DNA of 64,000 nucleotides, from positions 9,785,794 through 9,849,793 of the forward strand of contig CM030840.1 in NCBI GenBank assembly GCA_018105865.1, in the 5' to 3' direction. The notes beneath the pieces are model-generated. The model was not told the origin of the DNA. It searched no databases and was given only the letters and a program-made list of their open reading frames with translations. Below are positions 20,524-31,401 of this stretch, piece after piece; positions within the stretch are counted from its first letter, which is position 1; the number at the start of each line of letters is the position of its first letter. Source of the DNA: Metaphire vulgaris (taxonomy: Eukaryota; Annelida; Clitellata; Crassiclitellata; Megascolecidae). The translations under genes were made by a program, and so were the position numbers.

Positions 20524-22491
20524 TAGAGCTGGGTCGATTACGATTATTTTTGCCGATTAAGATTACGATTTTTTTCGATTATTTTTCACGATTTCGATTT
20601 CGATTACGGTTTTTTATATAATCGCGATTCGGTTTCGATTGTTTCACAGCACTTTTAAAACTGGCTTTCCCTACTGCTCTGTAAAATGGCCAAGTAAATT
20701 ATACGAATTTCAATCAACTTGTGAAATACAAATAGATTCACCAAATTGCTAGCTAAACTTGCTGCAACAGGCTCAGGATTCAGGACAATGATCAATAGTA
20801 ATTAAGCACAAAAATATTCATAAAACACAAAACAGATGAGACACATCGCAATTATCAGTTGGTAGCTACATGTGGCTATGACAGTTCCGCAACATGACTT
20901 CTAGTTCAGTCTACTGTTGCTGGATGTTATTCAAGTCGTGAGATAAGAACACTAGTTGCTCTACATGATGAGGTTTAAGTGCTGCTCGCCTTTCTAAACA
21001 AATCATACCACACTTCGAAAATATATACAGCATATGATTTATTGTTTGCAATTCGCTTCGCCGCAGATACACGGATCCGAGTCGTTCAGACCCCACTTCC
21101 GGAGACAGTACTGCAAATGACCCTGCGCTGTCCGGAAGCGGTTCAACAGACACAAAAAATGACGTGTGCAGAGTATCGAATCCTACAGTTGTCGGATAGC
21201 GGGATCTTCTACCAGATGGTATTACCGTACGCACGTAGTTGGTCACCCGAGCCGACTTCCAGTCAAGTCTCCACTGACCATCGACGTCTGTGGGTTCCTT
21301 GTTCAACCGCAGGGGGTGACGTGATTTGAGGAGGATTGGTTAGGTCCTCGTGAAGTGGCCAGTCTTCATTTTCTGCCACATTCAGCAGAAACTTGTCAGA
21401 TTTGGGGGCAGATGTTAGAGAGGACCGGCAGCCACGACAGTTCGGTTGGACGTAGAGTGCCAGAGATGATTCTCATGGCGGCGTGTAGTGCCAGAGATGA
21501 TTTTCATGGCGGCGTGCAGCTGTGTCGACGACTTTGGTGTGGGGTGTTGCAGCAGTACTCAGCAGTTGAGTAGCAGAGTGCTAGGGCTGCCTGTCTTAAT
21601 TAAAGTGGTGGCATTGGCTCCTCATGTGGATCCGGCAAGTTTCGACAGAAGATTTGTCTGGCTTTTAACTTTGCTGGCAAGCTTATTAAGATGAATTTTA
21701 TAGCTCGATTCTGTCGAGTGCGACGCCTAGATATACCGGGTGCGGATCATGTTTCAACTGATAACCGTCCATTTGTATGTTCAGTTCAAGATTTGCTTAA
21801 TAGTGTTTTGTAGATGAAACTCACAAAAAACGGTCTTGGTTGGATTCGGTTTAAGCCGCCATATTTTACAGTAGGCCTATTCGACAATCCTCTGTGTAGG
21901 CCTATCGATGTTCAGTTGGTCTTCAATCTCCTTAAAGGGTTGAGCCTGAGTGGCAAGGCCGATATCGTCAGAGTATCAAAACTTCCTACTGATGGTATCA
22001 GGTACGTCGTTTGTATACAAATTGAATAACGTAGGGGCTAGCACTGAACCCTGTGGTAGACCGTTTCGTTGACGTCTCCACTCTCCAGGAGCTGACATCT
22101 TCTCCCAAGTGAACTAAAAACCGTCTGTCAGAGAGGAGTAATTCCACAAGTTGACAGAACCAGGGTGGCAAGTTGAGCGAGAGTTTGTACATTAAACCCG
22201 CATGCCACACCGCATTGAAAGCTGCTGTCAAACCCAGAAAGATGGCGCTTGTCTTTATACGCAGTTGAATCTATTTTCAATGAAAATCTGATAATCAACG
22301 GTAAATAGATCCTTCTTTGAATCGGAAATATTGCATAATTTAACTTACGGGAATAATCGAAAATTAATCGCGATTTCGATTATTTTTCCGTCGATTATCG
22401 ATTATTTCGATTTATTTGATAATCGTGTCGATTTCGATATCGGTTTTTCCAAAAATCGCGATTTCGATTTCGATTAATCGACCCACCTCTA
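20524..22491. mobile_element. hAT element, TAGAGCTGGGTCGATTA family (copy 2)
   Basis: Ends TAGAGCTGGGTCGATTA and TAATCGACCCACCTCTA; 8-bp duplication ATCTAAAA at 20516-20523 and 22492-22499. At 1968 bp it retains a longer Jockey-like LINE segment than copy 1 (4474-6340) and lacks copy 1's L2-type insert. Confidence 0.92.
20880..22270 (-). pseudogene. Jockey-like LINE reverse transcriptase to C-terminus
   Basis: Minus strand: a motif-A-like TAAFNAVWHAGLMYKLS, then NLPPWFCQLVELLLSDRRFL, an FDTLTISALP-like remnant of the YADD region, and at 21306-20911 RLDWKSARVTNYVRTVIPSG and a C..H..C-type C-terminal region. Several frames and stops. It is wholly enclosed by the hAT ends. Confidence 0.7.
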
Positions 22492-23760
22492 ATCTAAAAG
22501 CTCTTGTTCTTGACTTGTCTGCTGCTTTTTATGCCATTGATCATTCTATTCTCCTTCATCGTTTTGAATCTTGGTTTGGATTATCTGGCACTGTCTTGGA
22601 TTTCTTTACTTCCTATCTTGCTAATCGATCTCAATGTGTTACGATAAATGCATGGTCCTATTTCTTCTTCAGTTCCTCTGACCACTGGAGTTCCGCAGGG
22701 TTCTGTTTTGGGTCCTTTGCTTTTTACTCTTTATACCACTCCACTTGCACATGTCTTGAAAAATAGGTCTGTAAATTTTCACTTTTATGGTGACGATACC
22801 CAGCTATATATGTGTTCTTTTCCCCGGACTCTGTTTCACCTGAGCTCGCTAATTTACTAAACGTCCTTACTACAGCTCGCGACTGGTTTATTTCTCATCG
22901 TCTCTTCATCAATCCTTCAAAAACTAAATTCACGATTCTAGGTACTCAACCCCTAATGACGAAGCTACCAAAAAACTCCCTAGAATTATCTTTTGGAGAT
23001 GCAGTCTTGGTTCCACTTAAATCAGTTCGTAACTTAGGTATATTATTTGATACCGATTTATCGTTCAAGTCACATTTGTCTAAATTGTCACAGTCTTGTT
23101 TTGCATTCATGCGTCACTTTAGACGGATTCGTAAGACATTGGATACAAGGTCTTCAATAATCTTAGCTAATGCATTTATTTCGTCTAAAATCGACTATTG
23201 TAATTCGCTTCTTTTCGGGTTTTCTTCCGACTATTCAGAATGCTGTTGTAATTCCAACGAATTGATCACATTATTCCAACGGGGAACAACGTTTGATCAC
23301 ATTACTCCTGATCCTCCGTATCTTCGGTTGCATTGGCTTCCCTCGATTGAACAACGTTTTAAATTCAAAATTGCTACCTCCTCCCCTGATATTCTTTTAA
23401 GATACTAAGAAATCAGCATCCCACTTATCTTTGGTTTTTGAGAAATGCTATTATATCATCAGCCCCGATATATATCCTTTGAGGTCTGCAAAAATAAATG
23501 CCTTCTTGAAATTCCCTAAATTGTTAGTTTTACGAAGTGATATTGTTGCACTAAATCTGGATGCCAAAATTCTTAATAAAATTCCCATTCGTTGACTATT
23601 AATTAAATCTCAATATATATAGGGCCTTTAGTTATGCATCTCCATATGTTTGGAACTCCCTTCCCCTGATATTCGGATGGCCTCTTCTTCTAGATATTTT
23701 TAGACGTCACCTTAAACATATTTATTTCCTCCTTAAGTCTTGGTATTGCCCTGACTGATT
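22492..23760 (+). pseudogene. CR1/L2-type LINE reverse transcriptase, decayed
   Basis: VLDLSAAFYAIDHSILLHRF (motif A), [15 protein letters not shown] (motif B, other frame), [11 protein letters not shown] (motif C with GDD for ADD), INPSKTKFTILG, RNLGILFDTDLSFK and IDYCNSLLFGF are visible with at least four frame changes. WNSLP-like text appears near 23650. It starts right at the hAT duplication at 22492 and ends with a TAA-type tail near 23930. Confidence 0.8.
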
Positions 23761-23939
23761 TTTGGTTTTTGACTCTTTGAGACCGGACCGACCCTCCTCA
23801 GCTACAGTCTGCTCTGCCGATGAGCGCTGCGGTTTCAGGGACGGGGGTGGTCTGAGGCGTCCCTGACTTCTGCCTTTCTGATGAACACCTCCATCCTGTT
23901 TGAAAACATCGACGATAAAATTAAATTAATAATAATAAT

Positions 23940-24114
23940 CCACCTGGGACCGTTAATAATAATGATAAATTGTTAGTTTTAATGGACGTGATATTGAATC
24001 ATCATCGGCCTCCGCCTGGGCGCCAACATAATGAATTCCAATTTCCAAACGTTGAACGATTGGGGGGCCACATACTGAGAAGAAGAAGAATAATTTATTT
24101 CTCAATGACATCAA

Positions 24115-24148
<34 letters not shown>

Positions 24149-24689
24149 CAATGAATTCAATGACATCAAACGGTAATACTAACTTAACTAATAACTAATG
24201 ACTATTAATTAATATCGGAGTCAATATATATATATATATATATATCGATTTAATAATAAAAAACAATAATAAAAAACAATTTAAAAAATTTAAAAGCCCT
24301 AAAAATTTACACTTCATAGTAGTGTTTCAATTTGTCGGCGAGTGCGTTGAAACATTTAAAAAACAATTATTATAAACCAATCAAAATTTACTTAATCTAA
24401 ATTGACTAAGTCTAAACAGACGCTATTGTATAGAGACTTTGATTGATATAGATAGATGACATTTGGAGTGATGATAACAAATTAATTAATGTCACAGAAC
24501 ATAAATAATATTATTGAGAAAGGGGTTGGCCTAAGGGAATAAATCCCGTATGATGGCCAACCTTAGGTATTTAAGCAATTGATATAAGGTAGTACTTAAA
24601 TAGGATTTAATAATGAATGGATAAATACATATGAGGTGACTGCAGAAGACTTGATGTTTTTATATATTTATTTAGTAAAATAGAATACA
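23940..24689. other. AT-rich region with short microsatellites
   Basis: Contains (AAT)n at 24115-24146 and (AT)n at 24226-24246. No gene seen. Confidence 0.6.
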
Positions 24690-25135
24690 GATAAAAAATA
24701 TTTACAAGCAAAAAAGGTCCTCGCAATCTGGATCTCGTCTTTGTCCATTGAACATTGATCTTCCACAGTGGCGGCTCCACAGGGGCCCGAGGGTCCGTGC
24801 CCCTATTGAGTGCCTGCACTGCTTGGTCCCCCAGTGGCCCTCTGTTGGGACCTATACTTATTACTATATAACTAACAACAAATGGCTGGCCCCATGATTA
24901 GAAGTTGCCACCCCAACGGCCCACCACTTGCCAAATCCTGGAGCTGCCACTGATCTTCCATGATAGAGTGCAATTGCCAATTACATGGCCAAGTAGATCG
25001 AAATTCAAGTCAGCAGATGATGAGATCAAAAAGCCGGACATTTTCCATTTCAGACCAATGCCGGCCGCACCGAGGACACGAGGCCCAAAAGGAGGACATG
25101 TCCTTTTGCCGGACGTCTGGCAACCCTATGTAAGA
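24690..25135. repeat. Composite dispersed repeat ending in GGCAACCCTA (copy 2)
   Basis: Homologous to 6341-6655 and interrupted by the MITE at 24766-24952. It shows the uninterrupted form of the site into which the hAT at 4474 inserted (ATAAAAAATATTTACAAGCA here). Confidence 0.75.
24766..24952. mobile_element. hAT MITE, CAGTGGCGGCTC family (copy 3)
   Basis: 187 bp with CAGTGGCGGCTC and GAGCTGCCACTG ends; 8-bp duplication ATCTTCCA at 24758-24765 and 24953-24960. Confidence 0.93.
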
Positions 25136-25945
25136 GAGATGGAATAAGTAGGTGCCACGAGGATGGAGTAGTAAGATAATAAACTCAAGAAATGAATTCA
25201 ACATCGATTCAAAGCAATAACACTTTCTAAATTTCCATAAGTTACAATGTTTGTCAGCTAGTTAGTAGTTACTGACGAGCAGCACTGCAGCAGCCGCAGA
25301 CAAAACACAGCTCTAGCTGCTGCTTGCTGCGATTCCTTTTAGCTAACTGGCAGTGGCTGCGCTTTTGCCTTCGCTTGCAGCCTGACTCTGTAGCCCGCGT
25401 AGCTAGGTTACGTTGGGCGCCGGAACGCACGTAGTCGGGTACACTGCTACGCAAAGAGTTTTGCGGCCAAGGAACTTATTCTCCTAGACCTAGTTTGGTT
25501 CTAGTATATTCCTCACTCACCGGAGGGTATTGCTTCTGGCGTATTTCCTTTAAACTTTGCCCTCATCAGTTTAGCTCATTATCGGTAAATTAATTGCTTG
25601 ATTATTGTAGTTGATGAATTGTCGAAGCTGCTGAAAAGACAGACTGCCAGTTGCGGTAAGGCCAGGGAATTAGACGCTATCATATTAAACCGGTTTAAAA
25701 AGTTAAACTGGTTGCCTGAACTGAATATTTTCTAATCTAGAATTAAAATCAGATTCTTGCTGTTGACTCTTCTGTAGTCCGCATTGGTGTCTAGGGGAAT
25801 GCCTCCATAAAGCTAGCAGTCGGATTCGATATTCAGATATTCGCACGTTCGTTCTATAGAGACGCCCAATAGACTAAATTAAACTTTGTCATTAAATTAA
25901 TTATTTCTAATATATTTTGATTTCTGCCTCCATCTACACTGAGTG
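25136..25945. other. No gene seen
   Basis: Unremarkable sequence; part may be the untranslated or ORF1 region of the LINE that follows. Confidence 0.45.
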
Positions 25946-26865
25946 TTAGCTCAGAGGACTATACAACAACAAATGCAGAAGAAAGCTGGGAAATATTTAA
26001 AAATTGCATGTCAAAGGTTATGGATTCAACAATACCAAAACAGCAGACAATTAAAAAAAGCTTCCATGGGTAACTAGAGGGGTACAGAAGAAGAGATGGG
26101 ATAAAAGCAAAGCATGGAAGAAATTGAGAAAGCACCAACTAAATATGCAAAGCAATGAAGGTTTGGAACAAGCTGAGATTAAAACAGTTACAGTCCAGTT
26201 ACGTGCAAAAGAGGAACAAATCAACAGCTGCAAATAAAGTGACTGTTGCAGAGTATGAGAAGAAGTTAGCAAAAGACATCAAACAGAACAGTAAGAGTTT
26301 TTATGGATATCCAAGAAGTAAGATGAAGCGAAAAAAAAGTTGGACCATTAGTAGCTGATTCTGGAGAAACAGTGATGGATGACATGGAGACAGCAACAAT
26401 TCTGAATGATTACTTTGGATCAGTGTTCACAAAGGAAAACACAACCAACATACCAAAGCCCATGAAATTATTTTGTGGAAAAGATGAGGAAGCATTATCA
26501 GACATAAATTGCAATAAGGAGTGTGTCCTGGAAATTCTGAGTCAAATGAAAACTGACAAATGCCCTGGAATAGACAATATATATTACAAATATATATTAC
26601 AATAAAAATTTCTGTATGAGGTAAGACACGAGGTTAGTGAGGTAATAATAACCACATTATTCAGCAGGTCACTTAAATTGGGATTAGTCCCTAGGGACTG
26701 GAGGGATGCAGTGCAGCAGTAGTCACTCCTATATTCAAAAAAGGTAACCGTGGGGAGCCATGAAATTATAGGCCAATGAGTTTGACCTGTATACTGTGTA
26801 AAGTTCTGGAAAAATATTAAAAGCAAAGATATTGGACCATCTTATCAGTCACAAGATTTTAAAGG

Positions 26866-27080
26866 CTCCCGGACATTTGGCCAAAATACATTTGGTCTAT
26901 GGACATTTGGCCAACGGTTATGTGGCAGAGGGTAAATCGGCCGAAGGAAAATTTGACGTTGGATATGAGGTAGAACGAGGTGAAATGATCTCAAAACCGA
27001 TTGTCAAAAGGGAGAAGGGCAGCTGCAAAAACTAAACACTACAAAAAAACAACTCTAACCCTACTGTGTGTGTAGGCCTA

Positions 27081-27154
<74 letters not shown>

Positions 27155-27269
27155 CTGTCGTCCAAAAGTCTGTCGGCTTAATGACCACTCGGCCTTATGT
27201 CCATTGGCCAAATGTCTTTCGGCCAAATGTCCGTTCGGCTTAGTGTCCGTTGGCCTCACGTCCGGGCAC
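26866..27269. mobile_element. MULE-like MITE with 11-bp duplication and (ATC)n core
   Basis: Inverted ends CCCGGACATTTGGCC and GGCCTCACGTCCGGG; flanking 11-bp direct repeat GATTTTAAAGG at 26855-26865 and 27270-27280. A 9-11 bp duplication is typical of Mutator-like elements. Subterminal regions repeat GGCCAAATGTC words. A (ATC)n microsatellite of about 24 units lies at 27081-27153. The LINE frame is continuous across the site without it. Confidence 0.8.
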
Positions 27270-27357
27270 GATTTTAAAGGATAGCTAGCATGGGTTTCTT
27301 AAGGGAAGATCTTGCTTAACAAACATACTAGACTTTTTACTAGCAGTCTTGTTAACA

Positions 27358-27480
27358 AGCACCTAAGGCACAAGGCCAAGCACAAGGCCAAGCACCTAAG
27401 GCACAAGGCCAAGCACAGGGCCAGGCACCTAAGGCACAAGGCCAAGCACAAGGCTAAGCACTTTACATTCAAACACAAGT
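27358..27480. repeat. CACAAGGCCAAG tandem repeat
   Basis: Roughly ten 12-bp units alternating with CACCTAAGG; matching units stand at the opposite end of the same element (29740-29765). Probably a subterminal repeat of the hAT-like element. Confidence 0.8.
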
Positions 27481-27489
27481 ACAAGCACG

Positions 27490-29439
27490 ATGAGAAGCAC
27501 GGCGCCTCGAGAGGACATTCCATCGGCTGAGGGGACTGAACGAGAGCCTGCCGCTCACTGCGCCTGGCGCTCGGCGCTTAAAAAGAGCAGACGCCTGGTG
27601 AGAATAAAGGGCAGGCAATACTGGCGTAGCGCTCTAGAATCGGCCAAACTAGACTCCAAACAGACATGGAGACACTTGGATAATCTGCTCGGAAATCGCG
27701 CTTCGGGCCCTCGTCCGCCCTCAAGCTTCTCCGCCGAAGACTTCCACCAATTCCTGGATGAAAAAATTGACACCATCAGGGATAGGACGTCCAACGCTCG
27801 ACCTGCCGAGTGTACGGAATACTCTTCGTCCTCCCTTTCGCTGTTTTCAGCCCCTACGACAGCCGAGATAATCGAGACAGTGAGGTCAATGCCGAGCAAA
27901 CAATGTTCAGCCGATCCACTACCTGCATGGCTCCTCAAAGAGTCCATCGAGACGCTTGCGCCCTTCACCGCAACAGTCTTGTCGAAGTCTCTAAGCAGTG
28001 GAGAATTTCCGCTGCCATGGAAGAGTGCCGTCGTCTACCCGCACCTCAAGAGGCAGGGACTAGGCCAAGCTGAAGTTAGCAACTATCGCCCAGTTGCAAA
28101 CCTTCCCTTTCTCTCCAAGTTACTGGAGAGAGTGGTGAATGGCCAGTTGGTTGCGTACCTGACAGCTAACGGCCTGATGCCCGAAGACCAGTCAACATAC
28201 CGGAAGGGCCATTCCACGGAGACGGCTGTCCTACACATCTTCAATGACATCGTCAATGCGATCTCTAATGGCAAGATGTGTCTACTTTGCCTTCTCGATC
28301 TCTCAGCGGCGTTCGACACTGTCGACCATGACATTCTAGTTCGCCACTTGGAACACTCTTATGGAGTAAAAGGCACTGTTCTAGCCTGGCTCAAGGACTA
28401 TTTGGCTGGGCGAGTCCAGTCGGTTTGCTGGAACGGAGTTACGTCAGCGCCGCGCCAGGTCCTCAGCGGCGTTCCGCAAGGGTCCGTCCTCGGCCCGCTG
28501 CTATTTGTCTTATATGTAGGAGACATCAGCCGAACCATTCAGTCATTCGGGCTGGGATTGCATGCCTACGCGGACGATGTTCAAGTGTTTTCCTCCTGCC
28601 ACCCATCCGAGGCTGATCGACTACGATCCAGCATAACAGACTGTATCACCGCAATCAGACAATGGACAGACGCGAACCGACTATCCCTCAATCCTGGAAA
28701 GACAGAGTTCCTTTGGGTCACTACCCCGAGACGTAGTCATCTCATCGGCCACAATCCGTTCACGATTGACGGAGTCGACATTGCGCCGATGACTGAGCTG
28801 CGACTCCTCGGTGTTCTTCTGGACGAGACGCTCTCGTTCACCGGGCACGTAACGAATGTGATCCGTACCTGCTACTATCACCTAAGAAGGATCAAAGCCA
28901 TTCGTCGTTATCTTCCACTACTGGATGTGATAATGTTGGTGCACGCTCTCATCCTGACACGCGTGGATTACTGTAACAGTCTACTCTTCGGACTCCCGGA
29001 CAGCCTACTGAACCGCCTTCAATCAGTTCTTAACGTTTCCGCGCGGCTTATATTCGGAGCCAGGTGGAACGAACACGTCACACCGCTGTTACGAGACCAC
29101 CTTCACTGGCTCCGGATACCTGAACGGATAGCATTCAAACGATGTTGGTTGGTGTTCAGAGCTTTACACGACCCGTGCTGTCCGGAGTATTTATCGAGAC
29201 TTGTGCACCGACCCTCCCCAGCTGACAGACGCTCGCAGCTACGATCATGTCGCCGAGTCCAGCTTGTTGTCCCTCCCCTGTCTAAGACAGCCAAATTCGG
29301 GGATAGATCTGTCTCGAGGGGGAACCCTAGACTTTGGAACTCCCTCCCCGAGGAGATAACTAGCGAAACCACTCCCGACAAATTTGCAATGAAACTCAAG
29401 ACGCATCTTTTCAGCATTTCATATCAGAGGCTTCTGTAG
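27490..29439 (+). CDS. LINE (CR1/L2-type) ORF2 reverse transcriptase, intact 649 codons
   Basis: A single uninterrupted frame of 649 codons. Approximate residues: 1-100 linker with WRSALKKSRRL; RT from ~110 with SADPLPAWLLKES, VSNYRPVANLPFLSKLLERV, CLLDLSAAFDTVDHDIL (motif A), [19 protein letters not shown] (motif B), HAYADDVQVFSS (motif C), [13 protein letters not shown] and LLGVLLDETLSF; C-terminal part with RVDYCNSLLFGLPD, HLHWLRIPERIAFKR and NPRLWNSLPEE. It would copy LINE RNA at the target. The upstream endonuclease is absent, so the copy is 5'-truncated and the ATG is probably internal to the original ORF. The 3' untranslated region (GCGCTATACAAATTGACA) ends in an ATA tail at 29508. The absence of stops implies a recent insertion. 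Related decayed copies lie at 61943-62820, 50686-51400 and 33060-33370. Confidence 0.88.
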   Translation: MRSTAPREDIPSAEGTEREPAAHCAWRSALKKSRRLVRIKGRQYWRSALESAKLDSKQTWRHLDNLLGNRASGPRPPSSFSAEDFHQFLDEKIDTIRDRTSNARPAECTEYSSSSLSLFSAPTTAEIIETVRSMPSKQCSADPLPAWLLKESIETLAPFTATVLSKSLSSGEFPLPWKSAVVYPHLKRQGLGQAEVSNYRPVANLPFLSKLLERVVNGQLVAYLTANGLMPEDQSTYRKGHSTETAVLHIFNDIVNAISNGKMCLLCLLDLSAAFDTVDHDILVRHLEHSYGVKGTVLAWLKDYLAGRVQSVCWNGVTSAPRQVLSGVPQGSVLGPLLFVLYVGDISRTIQSFGLGLHAYADDVQVFSSCHPSEADRLRSSITDCITAIRQWTDANRLSLNPGKTEFLWVTTPRRSHLIGHNPFTIDGVDIAPMTELRLLGVLLDETLSFTGHVTNVIRTCYYHLRRIKAIRRYLPLLDVIMLVHALILTRVDYCNSLLFGLPDSLLNRLQSVLNVSARLIFGARWNEHVTPLLRDHLHWLRIPERIAFKRCWLVFRALHDPCCPEYLSRLVHRPSPADRRSQLRSCRRVQLVVPPLSKTAKFGDRSVSRGNPRLWNSLPEEITSETTPDKFAMKLKTHLFSISYQRLL

Positions 29440-29508
29440 AGCGCTCTTGACTATGGCCTTAGCCAGGCACAGAGCGCTATACAAATTGACATTTATAATA
29501 ATAATAAT
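29440..29508 (+). other. LINE 3' untranslated region and (ATA)n tail
   Basis: GAGCGCTCTTGACTATGGCC, then GCGCTATACAAATTGAC, then an (ATA) tail. The GCGCTATA word is shared by most LINE 3' ends in the window and probably marks the RT recognition site. Confidence 0.75.
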
Positions 29509-30990
29509 AAAGCAAGCACAAGTACATGTTCAAATAAACAACCTTTTCGCTTAGGTTCAAAATTACCGCACATTTCATCTACTATTGTCAGCAACAGATT
29601 CGGGTAAAACTTAAACTTTGTAAGTTTTTAAAATACATCTAAATAATGCACACAAAGTTTGTACAATCTGTAGTAGCTACAACTACAATAGTCAATAGAG
29701 ACTAAATCTGCAGTGCCTACTCTTGTTAAGCACAGTACAAGTCCAAGCACAAGGCCAAGCACTAACAAACCTGCTTTTTAGAGGAGATTTATGACAGGCT
29801 GGACAAGGGAAAACAGTTGATGTAATATATCTGGACTTTGCAAAAGCATTCAATAAAGTACCTCATTCAAGACTGGCAGCCAAGCTTCAGGCCAGTGGAA
29901 TTAGAGATAGAGTTCTTTGTTGGATAAAAAATTGGCTTCTGAACAGAAGACAGAAGGTAGGCATAAGAGGCAAGTATTCAGATTGGGCTGAGGTTATAAG
30001 TGGGGTGCCTCAAGGTTCAGTGTTGGGACCTCTACCGTTTTTAATATATATCAACGACATCGATGATGATATAAAATTCAAAAATTTCAAAATTTGCTGA
30101 TGACACAAAACTGTGTGGACAGAGTAATAGTGAAGCAGAGGCAAAAATTTTACAAGACCTAAATAGACTATCTCAGTGGTCAGGAGATTGACACACGCTT
30201 TTTAATACAGAATTGGCAAATGCTTTTTAATACAGATAAATGCTCTGTGATGCATATTGGGAAGAAGGGAACAGATCATGAATTTAAGTTATGTGGGAAA
30301 GGACTAAAAGTTACAAACAAGGAGAAAGATCTAGGGGTCATCGTACATAACAACTTAAAGCCATCTAGGCAATGTGCAGAGGCAGCTAAGAAGGCCAACA
30401 GAATTCTAGGTATGATCAAAAGTACGATACTGAGCAGAGAGAATGATGTAATAATAAGACTTTACAAGACATTGGTATGCCACATTTAGAGTATTGTGCA
30501 TGGTGTCCATTCCTGAAGAAAGGTATAGAGACCTTAGAAAGAGTACAACACAGAGCAACAAAGATGATCAAAGGATATCATAGACTTACCTATGAGGAAA
30601 GGCTAAAACACTGTGGACTGACAACCTTGGAAAAAAGGAGAAAGAGAGGGGATTTGATCGAGACATACAAAATACTAACAAACAAAGTGGAAATGCCAAG
30701 AGAAAGGTTTTTTTTACAATGAAGCAGTATGATGGAACCAAAGGATACAACATTAAACTGTTCAAGAAATGGGTTGGGAGACACAAACAACACTTTTTTA
30801 GTGCAAGAGTGGTGGACAGATGGAATGAACTGGATGAGAGGATAATAATTATAATGGCTATGACTGTGAATGAGTTCAAAATAAACCTCAGTACTTTAGG
30901 ATATTAGATTGAATGGGAACAACAGTGGTTCTCACACAGGGCAGTCCCTACTGAACCACTTTAACCTTGTTATATTATATTATATTATAT

Positions 30991-31280
30991 TTGGGGCTGC
31001 GGAAATTAACGATTAATTGTTCGATTAATTGTTAAAATTTTTAATCGATTAAATTTTCATTAATCGATTAATTTTTCAATTAATTTTTAATATTTTAATA
31101 TTTTTTATTTTTTAAAATTTTTAATAGTTTTATTAATTTTTAATAGTTTCTAGTTTCTTCTATACGTACTTAGACTGGTCATGGCCTATAGTGATTAACT
31201 GTACAACAGAACGGCCTCTAATTCCTAAAATAATTAATCGACCTAAAATTAATTCCTACGACAATAAGATAGCTTATAGG
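30991..31280. other. AT-rich ATTAATCGATTAA-dense stretch
   Basis: GGGGCTGCGGAAATTAACGA followed by repeated ATTAATCG words, like the subterminal part of hAT elements seen at 4474, 20524 and 35945. No second end or duplication found, so it may be a fragment. Confidence 0.45.
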
Positions 31281-31284
31281 GGTG

Positions 31285-31357
31285 GGAAGTTAGAAGAGTG
31301 GTAACAACGCTGGACAGTGGAGCAGAAGGTCGCGGGTTCAATTCCCGCAGGAGCCTT
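31285..31357 (+). repeat. tRNA-derived sequence (tRNA pseudogene or SINE head)
   Basis: Contains a B-box/T-arm GCGGGTTCAATTCCCGC, a closing acceptor-like AGGAGCC, an anticodon-stem region GCTGGACAGTGGAGCAGAAGG and an A-box-like TTAGAAGAGTGG. The 5' acceptor strand does not pair well with the 3' part and the D-arm is altered, so it is not a functional tRNA. Confidence 0.5.
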
Positions 31358-31401
31358 ACCAGTACCATAACCATAGTAATCGTTTTTGTGATTGTTTACA
31401 T

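Larger units (their letters stand above)
27344..29773. mobile_element. hAT-like element inside the CR1 LINE (ends imperfect)
   Basis: Left CAGTCTTGTTAACAAGC and right (reverse complement) CAGGTTTGTTAGTGCTTGG form imperfect inverted ends. The flanks TTTACTAG and CTTTTTAG are only similar, so the 8-bp duplication is eroded. CAAGGCCAAGCA repeats sit next to both ends (27358-27480 and 29740-29765). The LINE reading frame resumes beyond it. Most of its length is a later LINE insertion (27490-29508). Confidence 0.6.
25946..30990 (+). pseudogene. CR1-type LINE (outer element of a nest)
   Basis: Segments in order: EDYTTTNAEESWEIFKNCMS (25955), LNDYFGSVFTKENT (26400), KTDKCPGIDNIYYKYILQ (26550), RPMSLTCILCKVLEK and HLISHKILK (26835). 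After interruption come GFLREDLA and LTNILDFL (27310). After a second interruption come EEIYDRLDKGKTVDVIYLDF (motif A follows), [20 protein letters not shown] (motif B), KFADDTKLCG, then 30220-30907 with CSVMHIGKKGTDH, KDLGVIVHNNLKPS, HLEYCAWCPF and the tail. Stops and frame changes are frequent. The 3' end has a TTATA tandem tail. Interrupting elements: 26866-27269 and 27344-29773. Confidence 0.82.

Noticed and set aside
27066..27284. Poly-histidine frame
   Set aside because: It is the (ATC)n core of the MULE-like MITE.
27810..29417. Frames opposite or offset to the 649-codon LINE ORF
   Set aside because: Shadows of the real RT frame.
30990..31280. A full hAT element
   Set aside because: ATTAATCG-rich body is suggestive but no matching second end or duplication was found.
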